Below are positions 15,957 to 24,490 of a DNA stretch of 56,780 nucleotides, one piece after another. Both the position numbers and the translations under genes were made by a program. The notes below the pieces were generated by a model that was given only the letters and a program-made list of their open reading frames with translations, was not told the origin of the DNA and searched no databases. Origin of the DNA: Halobacteriovoraceae bacterium (GTDB lineage: Bacteria > Bdellovibrionota > Bacteriovoracia > Bacteriovoracales > Bacteriovoracaceae); assembly GCA_002711995.1 (NCBI GenBank), contig PASN01000020.1:1-56780 (forward strand), written 5' to 3'. The first letter of the stretch is position 1, and each line of letters begins with the position of its first letter.

Positions 15957-18372
15957 TTTCGTCGCCATTAAAGTTATAAATTCTTTTTTCTTTTGAGACC
16001 TTTCCGTATCTATTGCTAATCTTCTCAAAGAGTTTACTTTGAGATGGAGCAATATCATTGACCGTGTTTGCCACATTTCTTGAGCGTTTATTTCCTAGCA
16101 TATTGGAGAAAGGATTATTGTCCTTTTTCCCCTTTCTAGCGCTTCCCCCAGCTCGGTATTTAATATTTGAACTTCCAGAGATCATTTTACTATTCTTCTT
16201 TGAAACTCCCTGTGAGTTGGTCGCTTGTTTAGGCTTTTGAGGTGCGGGCGCAGTAGCTCCTCCTCCGGCACCGCCGCCACCGCCTCCGCCCCCGCCGGAG
16301 CCACCAGACTTGCCATACTTTGCGGAAGCTGCTCCTGGAGAGCTAAAGTCGGAACCAAATGACTTGCCGCCACCTTTGCCCATGAAGTCCGCCAACTTCT
16401 CTCTGGCCTCTTTTTCTTCGGGAGTTAACTCTTGGTCACCTTGAAAGTCTGGATCACTATCTTTATTAAACGAGAAGCTTCCCCCCTGGCCATTCTGAAA
16501 ATTTGCAGAGTCGAACCCTGAGAATCCCCCATTATCAATTGTAGTTCTCCCACCTCCATTACAACTTGGAGCTTTGGGATTTTGCTCACAGTAATCCACT
16601 CCAACAAGTTCCGGAGTTACAGCGTCTTGGGCATAAAACTTATCATACTCTTTTTGGATATCGCGAAGTTGATCGGCCTGATTATCCAACTGGTTAGACA
16701 TTACATACTCAAATGTTGCCTGACCTACCTTTTGGGCCATTTTATACATCATATTCGCTCGAACCGCCTTGTTGGAAAATAGTTGATTTTTAACTTCATC
16801 ATTGCTGTCTGCCACCCATAAAACACCACAGTTTAGAGCTGGATCCTCGAAGTATCCATCCAAAGGTGTGTCACATGCTTTGCTAAACTGTTTGGCATTG
16901 GGAAAGTTATATACCGCAGTGCCAAGCCCTGTTGCGTGTGCAGTGTTTACATGTGCTCTATTTTTGGCGAGTGTCGCCTCTCTTTCAACTTTTGATTTTT
17001 GAGCTTTAAGATGGGCCGTTTGATCGCCACTTGCAATATCTTCTGCGAGGTTACTTTGTATTTTTGAATCTTTAAGCGAGCTTCCAACCTGCATTACGGT
17101 ATGGAGTCCTGCAGCGCCAATATCAAAAATGCCATCACCAAACTGACTTGCATTTGAGCAGTAATTAAAGTCCACATTCCAAGGAGCACTTCTAACACAT
17201 TCATACGTGTTTGAAAGAGATCGTTCTTTTTGACCAACCACTATTCGCCTATCTTCTCCAGCTTGAGACTCTGCAGCCTTTCTTAAGATCACACATGTTG
17301 AGTACATATCAAACATAGTGTCTTCAAAGGTGACCTCTTTAGGCTTAGCTCGTCTTTCCAAATTATCATTAAAATTGTTCATCCCCACATTTGCTATGAG
17401 TTCAAACTTAGGTTCTTCCCCTTCGACACTAGTTTTCCTATACCAATCCCTCAAACTCTTCGTTTCTGCAAAATCCTTAGGCAACATAGCCGCTTTATAC
17501 TCTCCTTCACCACAGGCTTTGATTGCCTTTTTAGCATCCCTCTTACATCTGTTCTTCAAAGCTTCATCCTCACTATCAGGTGCTCCAGATGAAGCCTGTT
17601 CGCAATAATGGTAAAAGGCAAATGCTGGGTAACAATAGGTTTTTAAATGGTCTCTACAGTAAACATTTGAGTTTAATTCCACCTTAGCATTCATATTAGT
17701 AAAAAACTGAATCCCTTTGCCCTGAGCAATATCAAAGATTCCATCCGCTTTATCGTCAGTAAAACAAGCATAGTGACTCCACACTTTCACAGGTTTAAAT
17801 GACTTAGTATTGTTTAGTGCGTCCACGATTTCATCATAAACATTTCTAGCTAGACCGCCGGACTCAACATCTCCAACGTCACAGGATGGTCTATAAATGC
17901 TTTTATTCGACAAAAACTTTGAATTCATTTTTTTTAGACCTGGAATCCATCCATCCACATTAGTAGAACCATAAGTGTCCAAGTTTTTGTCCTCTTCAAT
18001 TACTTGCTTGGCTTTTTGGTATTCGTTTTTGGTAAGGCTAAATACTGAATAGTAATCGCAAAAAGCCCCGTGCCCCGCTTCCTTGCCTTCTGCCAATTTG
18101 TCCTTGAACGTTTTACAGGCTCTCTTTGAGTTCCCAACAGCAAGATCGTAACAACTTTCCGCCCTGAAAACTTCTTTAGCGAACTCGTTATTTTCAGGCA
18201 TGCTATCTAGGCGCTCTTTCATCTCATTTAATTTGTTTTCCAGCTGATCAGTCTCCGCCAAACATTTATTTGAGATTTTTTTGATGGCCTTCTCGGACAG
18301 TTCGTTCCCATAACTGTGAATAGGGGTTATCGCAAATAAAGTGAAAGTTATTTTAAAAAGAAAGCTATTCAT
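15946..18372 (-). CDS. Large Cys-rich secreted protein of unknown family with Gly-rich tail
   Basis: 808 aa, not recognised. The start chosen is ATG at 18372, 5 bases after GGAG, giving a signal peptide MNSFLFKITFTLFAITPIHS. The body (25-620) has many cysteines, suggesting disulfides in the periplasm or outside. The C-terminal quarter is low-complexity with a run of nine glycines (about 690-706) and a Lys/Asn/Ser-rich stretch. Residues 773-789 (DI...LFEKISNRY) resemble the C-terminal signature of the 688- and 1011-aa proteins. A sigma-28-like sequence lies at 18408-18435. The thioesterase gene overlaps its end. Confidence 0.85.
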   Translation of the reverse strand: MNSFLFKITFTLFAITPIHSYGNELSEKAIKKISNKCLAETDQLENKLNEMKERLDSMPENNEFAKEVFRAESCYDLAVGNSKRACKTFKDKLAEGKEAGHGAFCDYYSVFSLTKNEYQKAKQVIEEDKNLDTYGSTNVDGWIPGLKKMNSKFLSNKSIYRPSCDVGDVESGGLARNVYDEIVDALNNTKSFKPVKVWSHYACFTDDKADGIFDIAQGKGIQFFTNMNAKVELNSNVYCRDHLKTYCYPAFAFYHYCEQASSGAPDSEDEALKNRCKRDAKKAIKACGEGEYKAAMLPKDFAETKSLRDWYRKTSVEGEEPKFELIANVGMNNFNDNLERRAKPKEVTFEDTMFDMYSTCVILRKAAESQAGEDRRIVVGQKERSLSNTYECVRSAPWNVDFNYCSNASQFGDGIFDIGAAGLHTVMQVGSSLKDSKIQSNLAEDIASGDQTAHLKAQKSKVEREATLAKNRAHVNTAHATGLGTAVYNFPNAKQFSKACDTPLDGYFEDPALNCGVLWVADSNDEVKNQLFSNKAVRANMMYKMAQKVGQATFEYVMSNQLDNQADQLRDIQKEYDKFYAQDAVTPELVGVDYCEQNPKAPSCNGGGRTTIDNGGFSGFDSANFQNGQGGSFSFNKDSDPDFQGDQELTPEEKEAREKLADFMGKGGGKSFGSDFSSPGAASAKYGKSGGSGGGGGGGGGAGGGATAPAPQKPKQATNSQGVSKKNSKMISGSSNIKYRAGGSARKGKKDNNPFSNMLGNKRSRNVANTVNDIAPSQSKLFEKISNRYGKVSKEKRIYNFNGDENGI

Positions 18373-18407
18373 AAATTCTCCAATAAGAGACATCTTGTTC
18401 TTAGGCT

Positions 18408-18435
18408 TTATCGGTAATTTCAACCGGGAACCTTA
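18408..18435 (-). promoter_or_regulatory. Sigma-28 (FliA)-like promoter
   Basis: On the minus strand TAAG (18435-18432), 16 bases, ACCGATAA (18415-18408). One spacer base more than the FliA consensus and one mismatch in each box. It lies 35 bases before the chosen ATG of the 808-aa protein. A TATAAT a little further upstream is an alternative sigma-70 -10 without an obvious -35. Confidence 0.4.
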
Positions 18436-18542
18436 GTGAAATTATACACTTAACCCTGCTTTATATGATACAGGGTAAAGTAAATTCAATATGTTGGTGG
18501 GTTCTTAATGCGAAGAGTGCCTTCCAAAATGGGCAGTTTTGA

Positions 18543-21500
18543 TTATTTTTCTTCTAAAACCTTTGGATAAGACAATAAGTATCGATTAGATAGAATCTTA
18601 AAGATCGATGTCTGTTTCGTTTTATGAATATCATCATGGTTTAAAACAAACTTCTCAAGCTCTTCATCCGTTGTAGTGTCTACTACTTCGTCACCACTTT
18701 CATCAAAGAGGTTCATGTCATAATCAGCACCTTGAACTGATTTACTGGTCGGATTAGCAAAACCACCGAATGCAGAGGATTTAACAACTCCTTTCACTGC
18801 TTCTCCATCGATCGATTCATCTTTTCTGTTACTTGAGCTATCAACTGCCAATGACTGTCCAATACCAGCAACCTTAGAACCTCCTACGATTGCTTTTTTG
18901 GCCTTGGCGATTAAACCTGCTAAAGGTGCGGAAGTGAATTTCTTATCTTTGTTTTTAGCTTCTTCCTGTTTATCTAGCTTCTCCATTGCTTTAGCATTAA
19001 ATGTCCTCATGGCCTTATTTTGCTTTTCAATTTTAGCCAGATCCATTGAGCCCAGTGAGCTTGAATCGCTGGAGCCTGTGGCCAATCCTCTTGAAACTTT
19101 TGAAACAAGTCCAGCACTCGCTAAGTGCGCAGGGGTCACACTTGTGGCCAAGGCCCTGTCGATCTTAGGAAGTGCAAATTTTGACTTTGGCACCTTTGTT
19201 GGACAAGTCGAGGGTGCAAACCCCTCTGCTTTAGGAACAGCACATGCCTTAATCTTCACCCCGTTGGAAACGTATCGATTATATGGCGAACCATTTTTTG
19301 TTTTTAGCCTGCCACTTCCATCTCTTGTCTCGGAACTTTTGTCTCCATCTTCATATTTTGAAAAACCTGCCTCTTTAACGTACCTTTCTTTATGGGCCTT
19401 TACCGCACTGATATAACTTTTAATTTTTCCTTCAGCCTTTTTATCCATCATGTATACCGCTAAATTAATCGCGGCCATAGCTCCCCATGTGTAAGCCCTT
19501 CCCTTTGGAGAGACTAGACCATAGTTTCTTGCATAGTTGCCCAAAAGTGCGTTCATAATCATGAAGTCTGCACCTACGCCCAATACCGCTGACCAAGGAC
19601 CCTTTAGACCTAGCTTGCTTTTTACCATCTTCAATCCAGCACCAGCGGCAACTTGTCCACCAACACTGCTTATCCAAGCGTGAGCACTTGGCATAATAAG
19701 TTCAGAGACTTCACTTACTACCTGCTTCCAAAGTGCTTTATTTTTATATTCGGCTTTGGCAAGATTTATAGAACTCTCCTGTTCAACAAACTGGTTAAAC
19801 AAGTGCTTTGTTTTTTCCACTTTACGATAAAGAGATGCAATCTCTTCAAGCTCTTTTTGAGGATTTTCAGCATCGAATGACTCAAGCTGAGAAAGTAATG
19901 CCAACCTTATTAAAGTAGACTCAAAATTCTTCTTAACATAGTATTTGAAATCTCTATCTTTAATTCCACTTGTTCCCTCTTCAGCCCCACCAAAAAGGCC
20001 GAATACTCTCATATCTTTCGTAGTTGAAAAAAGTGAAGTAGGTGGAACGCCATAGCCTTTTAATGTTCCTCGAATCACTTGTGCTTCACCAACAGCGCTA
20101 AATGGATTAAAAAGATTAGAGCTTCCACCAATATCAATTTGATCTGCAAATTGGTCAAAGCCTTTTTGCATTGCTGCGACTTGGGCCTTCTCAGTTGCCT
20201 TCCCCATCGCAATTTTAGCGTTTAGGCCAATCGAAGGTTCCCCAACTAAAGTGTTTAACTCTGCTGCTAAAACAGTGTTGTGAGCATACAAAGAATTTTG
20301 TTGTTGTATTGTCATGCCTGAACCACCACAACATTCTATTGGTGAGTTCTTGTAATTAACATAAGCATTAAGGGCACTTTTAACACTAGCCTCAAGTGCC
20401 GGTCCATCCAGCGGGATATCAAACTTTGAACAAATTTGTGTGTTTGCCACAACTGCCGCCAAATTTGTTTGATCTGTGGTGAACTCGGTGATCATTCTTG
20501 CCTGTTCCTCCGTGAACACCACTCCTTTAATAGCATCATCTGCCAAGTCTTCAACAGGAAGCTTTCCAACAGCATTGATTCCAGCAGATTCACTCTTAAA
20601 AAAGTTTTTTACTTTTGCCCAAAGACCTGTCCAAAAAGCGGTTTTCTTTACTTGTTTTGCGACCTTTGCCGCCCCCTTTGCAGCGTCTGCAGCTTCTTTT
20701 TCTGTTACTGAAGCTGAGAACAATTGCATGAGTCCAGTCATACTGGCAATTGTGGCGTTGCAATTAGTAACAGCTGCGGGATTACATGTTGGCCCTGGAC
20801 AAACAGATGCCTTTGCCACCTTCGCCGCCGCAATTTTTATTGCCGCAGCTGCTGCGGTGGAAACCTTCGCGATTTGAGCCTTCTTCATTTCTTTATCTTT
20901 TGCGCACTGAGCGTTACACTTAAAAATTCCCGCGATCTCTAGGCCTAATGAGGCACCATAAGCAGCTTCAGCTAAAAGGGAGAGAGTCTGTTTTGTTTTG
21001 ACGCCCTTTTTTTGTTTTTCAAAAACTTCAATAAGCCTGTCATAAGTTTCTATTTGTTTATTTTTATAGTCTGCCTCGGTCGTACTCACTTCTTTGGATG
21101 AGACGGCATCCAAGGACATCTCACTTGCGTTGCTGAAATCCATGTTAGCTTTTATATCTCCCAAGATATAAGCAAGAGATCCCAGTTGGGCAATTCTGAT
21201 TGTGTATTTACCAGCTTTGTTTGCGGAACAGTCATTTCCATATAGAGTTGGATCCACTTCATAAAGATATCCATTGGACATGGCCTGAATCATCACCACT
21301 CCCATCATGCCAGCAACTGCTTGCTCTAGCATCGCCATAATATTGGAGTTGTGGTCTGTGTAGTTAGAAAACTTTGCTTTCTTTTTTATGTCGTCTAGGT
21401 CACAACCTTTCTTATAAAGCCTTTCTTTTTGTGAATGCTTGTCAGGATCAAAACACTCCTCATAATCTGCTGATTGAGCGTATGAGACACTCACTCCAGG

Positions 21501-21578
21501 GACTGGCGACAGAATTAAACTCACTGTTATCACTCCCAGCATCAGGCCAGATAGAATGTTTTTTAGAATAAGCTTCAT
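18543..21578 (-). CDS. Very large secreted/membrane protein of unknown family with DIHK...FKILSxRY C-terminus
   Basis: 1011 aa, not recognised. Start at ATG 21578 after AAGGAAG, giving MKLILKNILSG and a signal peptide ending near SYAQ. A hydrophobic segment near 82-100, a charged coil followed by a small-residue helix (about 165-230), an Ala-rich region with CPGPTC, and several hydrophobic stretches near 645-720 follow. The coil plus AAYGASLGLEIAG arrangement resembles the 688-aa protein. Residues 983-1000 read DIHK-x5-IFKILSNRY, 11 residues from the end. A good sigma-28-like promoter precedes it. Confidence 0.85.
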   Translation of the reverse strand: MKLILKNILSGLMLGVITVSLILSPVPGVSVSYAQSADYEECFDPDKHSQKERLYKKGCDLDDIKKKAKFSNYTDHNSNIMAMLEQAVAGMMGVVMIQAMSNGYLYEVDPTLYGNDCSANKAGKYTIRIAQLGSLAYILGDIKANMDFSNASEMSLDAVSSKEVSTTEADYKNKQIETYDRLIEVFEKQKKGVKTKQTLSLLAEAAYGASLGLEIAGIFKCNAQCAKDKEMKKAQIAKVSTAAAAAIKIAAAKVAKASVCPGPTCNPAAVTNCNATIASMTGLMQLFSASVTEKEAADAAKGAAKVAKQVKKTAFWTGLWAKVKNFFKSESAGINAVGKLPVEDLADDAIKGVVFTEEQARMITEFTTDQTNLAAVVANTQICSKFDIPLDGPALEASVKSALNAYVNYKNSPIECCGGSGMTIQQQNSLYAHNTVLAAELNTLVGEPSIGLNAKIAMGKATEKAQVAAMQKGFDQFADQIDIGGSSNLFNPFSAVGEAQVIRGTLKGYGVPPTSLFSTTKDMRVFGLFGGAEEGTSGIKDRDFKYYVKKNFESTLIRLALLSQLESFDAENPQKELEEIASLYRKVEKTKHLFNQFVEQESSINLAKAEYKNKALWKQVVSEVSELIMPSAHAWISSVGGQVAAGAGLKMVKSKLGLKGPWSAVLGVGADFMIMNALLGNYARNYGLVSPKGRAYTWGAMAAINLAVYMMDKKAEGKIKSYISAVKAHKERYVKEAGFSKYEDGDKSSETRDGSGRLKTKNGSPYNRYVSNGVKIKACAVPKAEGFAPSTCPTKVPKSKFALPKIDRALATSVTPAHLASAGLVSKVSRGLATGSSDSSSLGSMDLAKIEKQNKAMRTFNAKAMEKLDKQEEAKNKDKKFTSAPLAGLIAKAKKAIVGGSKVAGIGQSLAVDSSSNRKDESIDGEAVKGVVKSSAFGGFANPTSKSVQGADYDMNLFDESGDEVVDTTTDEELEKFVLNHDDIHKTKQTSIFKILSNRYLLSYPKVLEEK

Positions 21579-21617
21579 AGGCTTCCTTTTAGGCATTAAA
21601 TAAAACACGTCCATAGT

Positions 21618-21644
21618 TTATCGTCATGTAGTGGTTTTTACTTA
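21618..21644 (-). promoter_or_regulatory. Sigma-28 (FliA)-like promoter
   Basis: On the minus strand TAAG (21644-21641), exactly 15 bases, GACGATAA (21625-21618): 3 of 4 and 7 of 8 consensus positions. It lies 39 bases before the ATG of the 1011-aa protein. Confidence 0.55.
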
Positions 21645-21760
21645 AAGGTATAGTCTAAGGTATTGATTTAATGAGGCTTTGGATAAGTAGGTCGTTTAAG
21701 CATCGCCATGAATTTTTGGCATGAAAAAGGGAGGACGAGGCCTCCCTATTTATTATGTTT

Positions 21761-22498
21761 TTATTTCTTTCTTCCCTTAAGCTTCATAAGTATGAAAGCT
21801 CCGGCAACGAGAAGTCCTAGCAGGTATAGTAGGTTTTCATCAGAGCTGCCTTCATCCGACTTTCTTTTCTTTTTGGCCATGCCAATATCGAAGTTCTGAT
21901 CCGCCGGAACAAAAGTGGTGTCTTCAAAGTCGGCACCATCTCCTCCTGAACCACCCTTTAGCTTAATATCAGCGAGGTTCTGCTTCTTTTGTCTAAATAC
22001 TCTTAGAGAAGCGACCACGTTATCGAAGATCCCTTGGTAAGCACTGTATAGATCCTTAGTTACTGAGAAAGTCACTGCCACACCAAGATCCTCTTTAACC
22101 GTTGCTAAATACCTTGTGTAAAATCCTGGAACTTCACTTGCTAGATGAAGGGCGTCCACCCATCTATGATTATTTACGCTGCTAAGCTTAGCGTATTTTG
22201 CCTCTGAACGTTGGGCCTTGCCACCAGGCAGTTGGTAGGTTTTAGCCTGTTTTAAATACGCCTGATACTCTTCAAGAGAATCTTGAGGTCCTCTGTATTT
22301 AGCGGCTAAAATGATAATGGCCTCTTTTTTTCTTTCATCATTCTCTGATTGGCAAACCCACTCACTTCCCTCAATCATACAGTTCCAACCAGTAGGAAGT
22401 TCGAATTGAACAAACTGGTTTAGAAATGTCTTTGAGAATGCGGACGTGCTACATACTCCTATGAAGACAATTAGTAAGATGTGCTTTAAACGCATCAT
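21761..22498 (-). CDS. Exported protein of unknown function with C-terminal membrane anchor
   Basis: 245 aa. An N-terminal signal peptide (KHILLIVFIGVCSTSAFS) is followed by a compact domain (FVQFELPTGWNCMIEGSEWVCQ at its start) of no family I can name; the opening resembles PsbP/DUF-type LPxGW folds. A linker rich in Lys/Asp follows, then one hydrophobic helix (about 221-238) ending in KLKGRKK. That layout (linker, helix, basic tail) is like C-terminal sorting anchors. AAGGA precedes the ATG at 22498. A sigma-70 promoter lies at 22532-22559. Confidence 0.75.
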   Translation of the reverse strand: MMRLKHILLIVFIGVCSTSAFSKTFLNQFVQFELPTGWNCMIEGSEWVCQSENDERKKEAIIILAAKYRGPQDSLEEYQAYLKQAKTYQLPGGKAQRSEAKYAKLSSVNNHRWVDALHLASEVPGFYTRYLATVKEDLGVAVTFSVTKDLYSAYQGIFDNVVASLRVFRQKKQNLADIKLKGGSGGDGADFEDTTFVPADQNFDIGMAKKKRKSDEGSSDENLLYLLGLLVAGAFILMKLKGRKK

Positions 22499-22531
22499 AA
22501 GGATTCCTTATTTTAGATAGATAATGGCTCT

Positions 22532-22559
22532 ATTTTAATCCAAAGCGCGAAACTAACAA
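22532..22559 (-). promoter_or_regulatory. Sigma-70-type promoter of the tail-anchored exported protein gene
   Basis: On the minus strand TTGTTA (22559-22554), 16 bases, TAAAAT (22537-22532), 34 bases before the ATG. It does not match the sigma-28 pattern seen for its large neighbours. Confidence 0.45.
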
Positions 22560-22581
22560 AGACCTAAATTTTTTCCAGTAT

Positions 22582-23760
22582 TCACTCTCTCACAAGGCCA
22601 GATCTGGCGACAGTGCCCTCTTCGACCTGTTTTCTAGAGTACCTTTTTGTGATTTTAACCATAGATTTAGATGTTCCAACCTTTACAGTATAGCCCGAGG
22701 CAATTAATTCGTTCCCACCAAGGTAGTCAAAGTGGTAAAAGTCCACTTTAGAGCCTTTATCTAGCCCCTGGGTGAGTCCAACATCTATAATAACCGACGT
22801 TTTAGATTTGGTTGTTTTTATTACTCTTGCGTCTATGGTGTATTGTTTAAAAGCATTCTTTTTTTGCTCTAATGCTTTACTACTAGACTTCCGTCTTGCA
22901 ATCATTAAAGAGAAAGCACTTCCTTGGTCGGTGGAAATCCCATTCAAGCGAGTCTGCGCTCTGGTCTCAACTCTCCAAAAGTCTCCTATCGAAAAATTAA
23001 AACCTATATATGGAGAGGTCCAAGACCGATTGATACTATTGTATAGAAAGGTGCTCCCAGTATTTAAAGTGGGTTTTTCAGAGGGTTCATCCGCATATGG
23101 GTCTTGATTTAAGGAGGAGACATGCTCAACTCCTCCAACAAGGGATACAGATTTCCAAAGAAGAACATATTCAATATTAGAAACAATCTCACTTGATAAG
23201 GCACTTGATGGATTTCTATAAAGTACTCTTCCAGAGATAAAGTTCATAGAGGGAAACCTGTAGGCGCCAGAAAGCCCAAAAGAAGTGCTGTCTCCGTCGT
23301 CTCCTAAAACAAATTCATCTGAGCCTGGAGTGTTTGAAATGAAGTCTTTTAAAAAGTTTACCTCAGCGGCAAATTGCCATCTTCCTTCGTGAGGAAGTGA
23401 ATATTTAAATTTAAAGATTCCAGACTTCACTCCATTGCTAGTTAAGGCCTCTTCATCTGTCCCTACAAGCTTAACAGATGCATTCTGCCTATATAGGGCG
23501 CCAACTCCCATTTCAAGGTGGTTTGTGAGTCCGTATTTCACAAGAAGCTCAACATCGGCCCGTTGAAAGCTTTCTCCATCCTGGAAAGGAACTTCTTCTC
23601 CATCGCTGTTAATTCTTGTTTGAGATACCCAATAAGCCCCCCTGACACTGGCCTCATTGCCGCCTTTATCAAGAGTCGTGGATAAGGGCAGGTAGGATGC
23701 CTGCCCATAGGTGAAAGTGGCCCATAAGGATGCGAGCGCGAGCGTTTTTAAATTAATCAT
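22582..23760 (-). CDS. Outer-membrane beta-barrel protein with C-terminal FlgT-C-like domain
   Basis: 392 aa from ATG 23760. Signal peptide (LKTLALASLWATFTYG) followed by alternating aromatic beta strands typical of a barrel (VELLVKYGLTNHLEMGVGALYR, SGIFKFKYSLPHEGRWQFAAEVNF). The last 85 residues (ARVIKTTKSKTSVIIDVGLTQGLDKG...) look like the soluble C-terminal domain of FlgT-type proteins. The gene starts 7 bases after the upstream stop. TATAAT lies 6 bases before the ATG but overlaps that stop codon, so co-transcription is more likely than a leaderless start. Confidence 0.7.
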   Translation of the reverse strand: MINLKTLALASLWATFTYGQASYLPLSTTLDKGGNEASVRGAYWVSQTRINSDGEEVPFQDGESFQRADVELLVKYGLTNHLEMGVGALYRQNASVKLVGTDEEALTSNGVKSGIFKFKYSLPHEGRWQFAAEVNFLKDFISNTPGSDEFVLGDDGDSTSFGLSGAYRFPSMNFISGRVLYRNPSSALSSEIVSNIEYVLLWKSVSLVGGVEHVSSLNQDPYADEPSEKPTLNTGSTFLYNSINRSWTSPYIGFNFSIGDFWRVETRAQTRLNGISTDQGSAFSLMIARRKSSSKALEQKKNAFKQYTIDARVIKTTKSKTSVIIDVGLTQGLDKGSKVDFYHFDYLGGNELIASGYTVKVGTSKSMVKITKRYSRKQVEEGTVARSGLVRE

Positions 23761-23767
23761 GAAAAGA

Positions 23768-24367
23768 TTATATCGAACGCTCCTGCAGCTGTAAAAATGT
23801 GTCCTGATTGTCCTCAAAGGAAATAAGTTCCTCCCTTAAAAGCCATGAACCATTTTTTTGCTCATATAGAGATATGCCATCCAATGTAAGCTCGCTGTTT
23901 CGACTAAATTCAATTTTAATCTGCTCAATAACTTCAATCATATTATCCATCAGAGAGAAATAGCCTAATGGAAGAAATTGTCGATCGTTTGCTTTATACT
24001 TTTGCCCAGCAGGGACAAAAGAAGTGCAGATATCCAAAACTAGATCTGAACAAAACTTTAAGTCTGGACAGTAGCTTGGGATTAAGTGAACAACATTGTT
24101 TCTTTTCGTTTGAAGAATGCCAACGCCAGTAAAAGCAAGTTTTAAAGGTGAATTGTGTCCATAGAAAAAGCTCTCCAACTCTTCCTTAAGCTCCCCTCCA
24201 AGATTATTAACATCTGTGGGATTCACTTCGAAAGGTGCAAGCAATGCCATGTGGGGAAAAGATCTCTGTCGATACTTCGGATCGTAGCGTTTTTTAAAGC
24301 CATCAATTTTTCGGGATAGAGCGGTATCTGATCTAAAGTTAAGAGCAACAAATAACTTCGACAACAT
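23768..24367 (-). CDS. 2'-5' RNA ligase / 2H phosphoesterase-like protein
   Basis: 199 aa, cytoplasmic. The length, the start KLFVALNF and the first motif FPHMALLAPFEV fit LigT/CPDase-like 2H proteins. The second His could be in NNVVHLIPS. Both motifs depart from strict HxT/Sx, so activity is uncertain. Co-oriented with the barrel gene, 7 bases apart. It follows the eno terminator region, though transcription of eno runs away from it. Confidence 0.5.
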   Translation of the reverse strand: MLSKLFVALNFRSDTALSRKIDGFKKRYDPKYRQRSFPHMALLAPFEVNPTDVNNLGGELKEELESFFYGHNSPLKLAFTGVGILQTKRNNVVHLIPSYCPDLKFCSDLVLDICTSFVPAGQKYKANDRQFLPLGYFSLMDNMIEVIEQIKIEFSRNSELTLDGISLYEQKNGSWLLREELISFEDNQDTFLQLQERSI

Positions 24368-24446
24368 AAAGACCTCGATGTTTGAGGTTAAAGACTTTGA
24401 AGTCCTAAGTAAATTTTAAGCGCTCGAAGTGGTCTTTACAAGGTAA

Positions 24447-24484
24447 AATCGCTAAGAAGACCTAGTTTCGGCTCCTTAGCGATT
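24447..24484 (-). terminator. Terminator after eno
   Basis: A perfect 10-base inverted repeat, AATCGCTAAG (24447-24456) and CTTAGCGATT (24475-24484), begins 7 bases beyond the eno stop and on the minus strand runs into TTTT. Confidence 0.65.
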
Positions 24485-24490
24485 AAATAT

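Noticed and set aside
16250..16310. GC-rich tandem-like GGN repeat
   Set aside because: It simply encodes the Gly run of the 808-aa protein and is not a separate repeat element.
18898..19416. Open frame of 172 codons antisense to the 1011-aa protein
   Set aside because: Low-complexity Ala/Ser/Leu product opposite an Ala/Lys-rich coding stretch, with no ribosome-binding site; a shadow frame.
23758..23767. TATAAT six bases before the barrel gene start (leaderless promoter)
   Set aside because: The motif overlaps the upstream stop codon, and no -35 is seen at 16-18 bases; read-through from the upstream gene is simpler.
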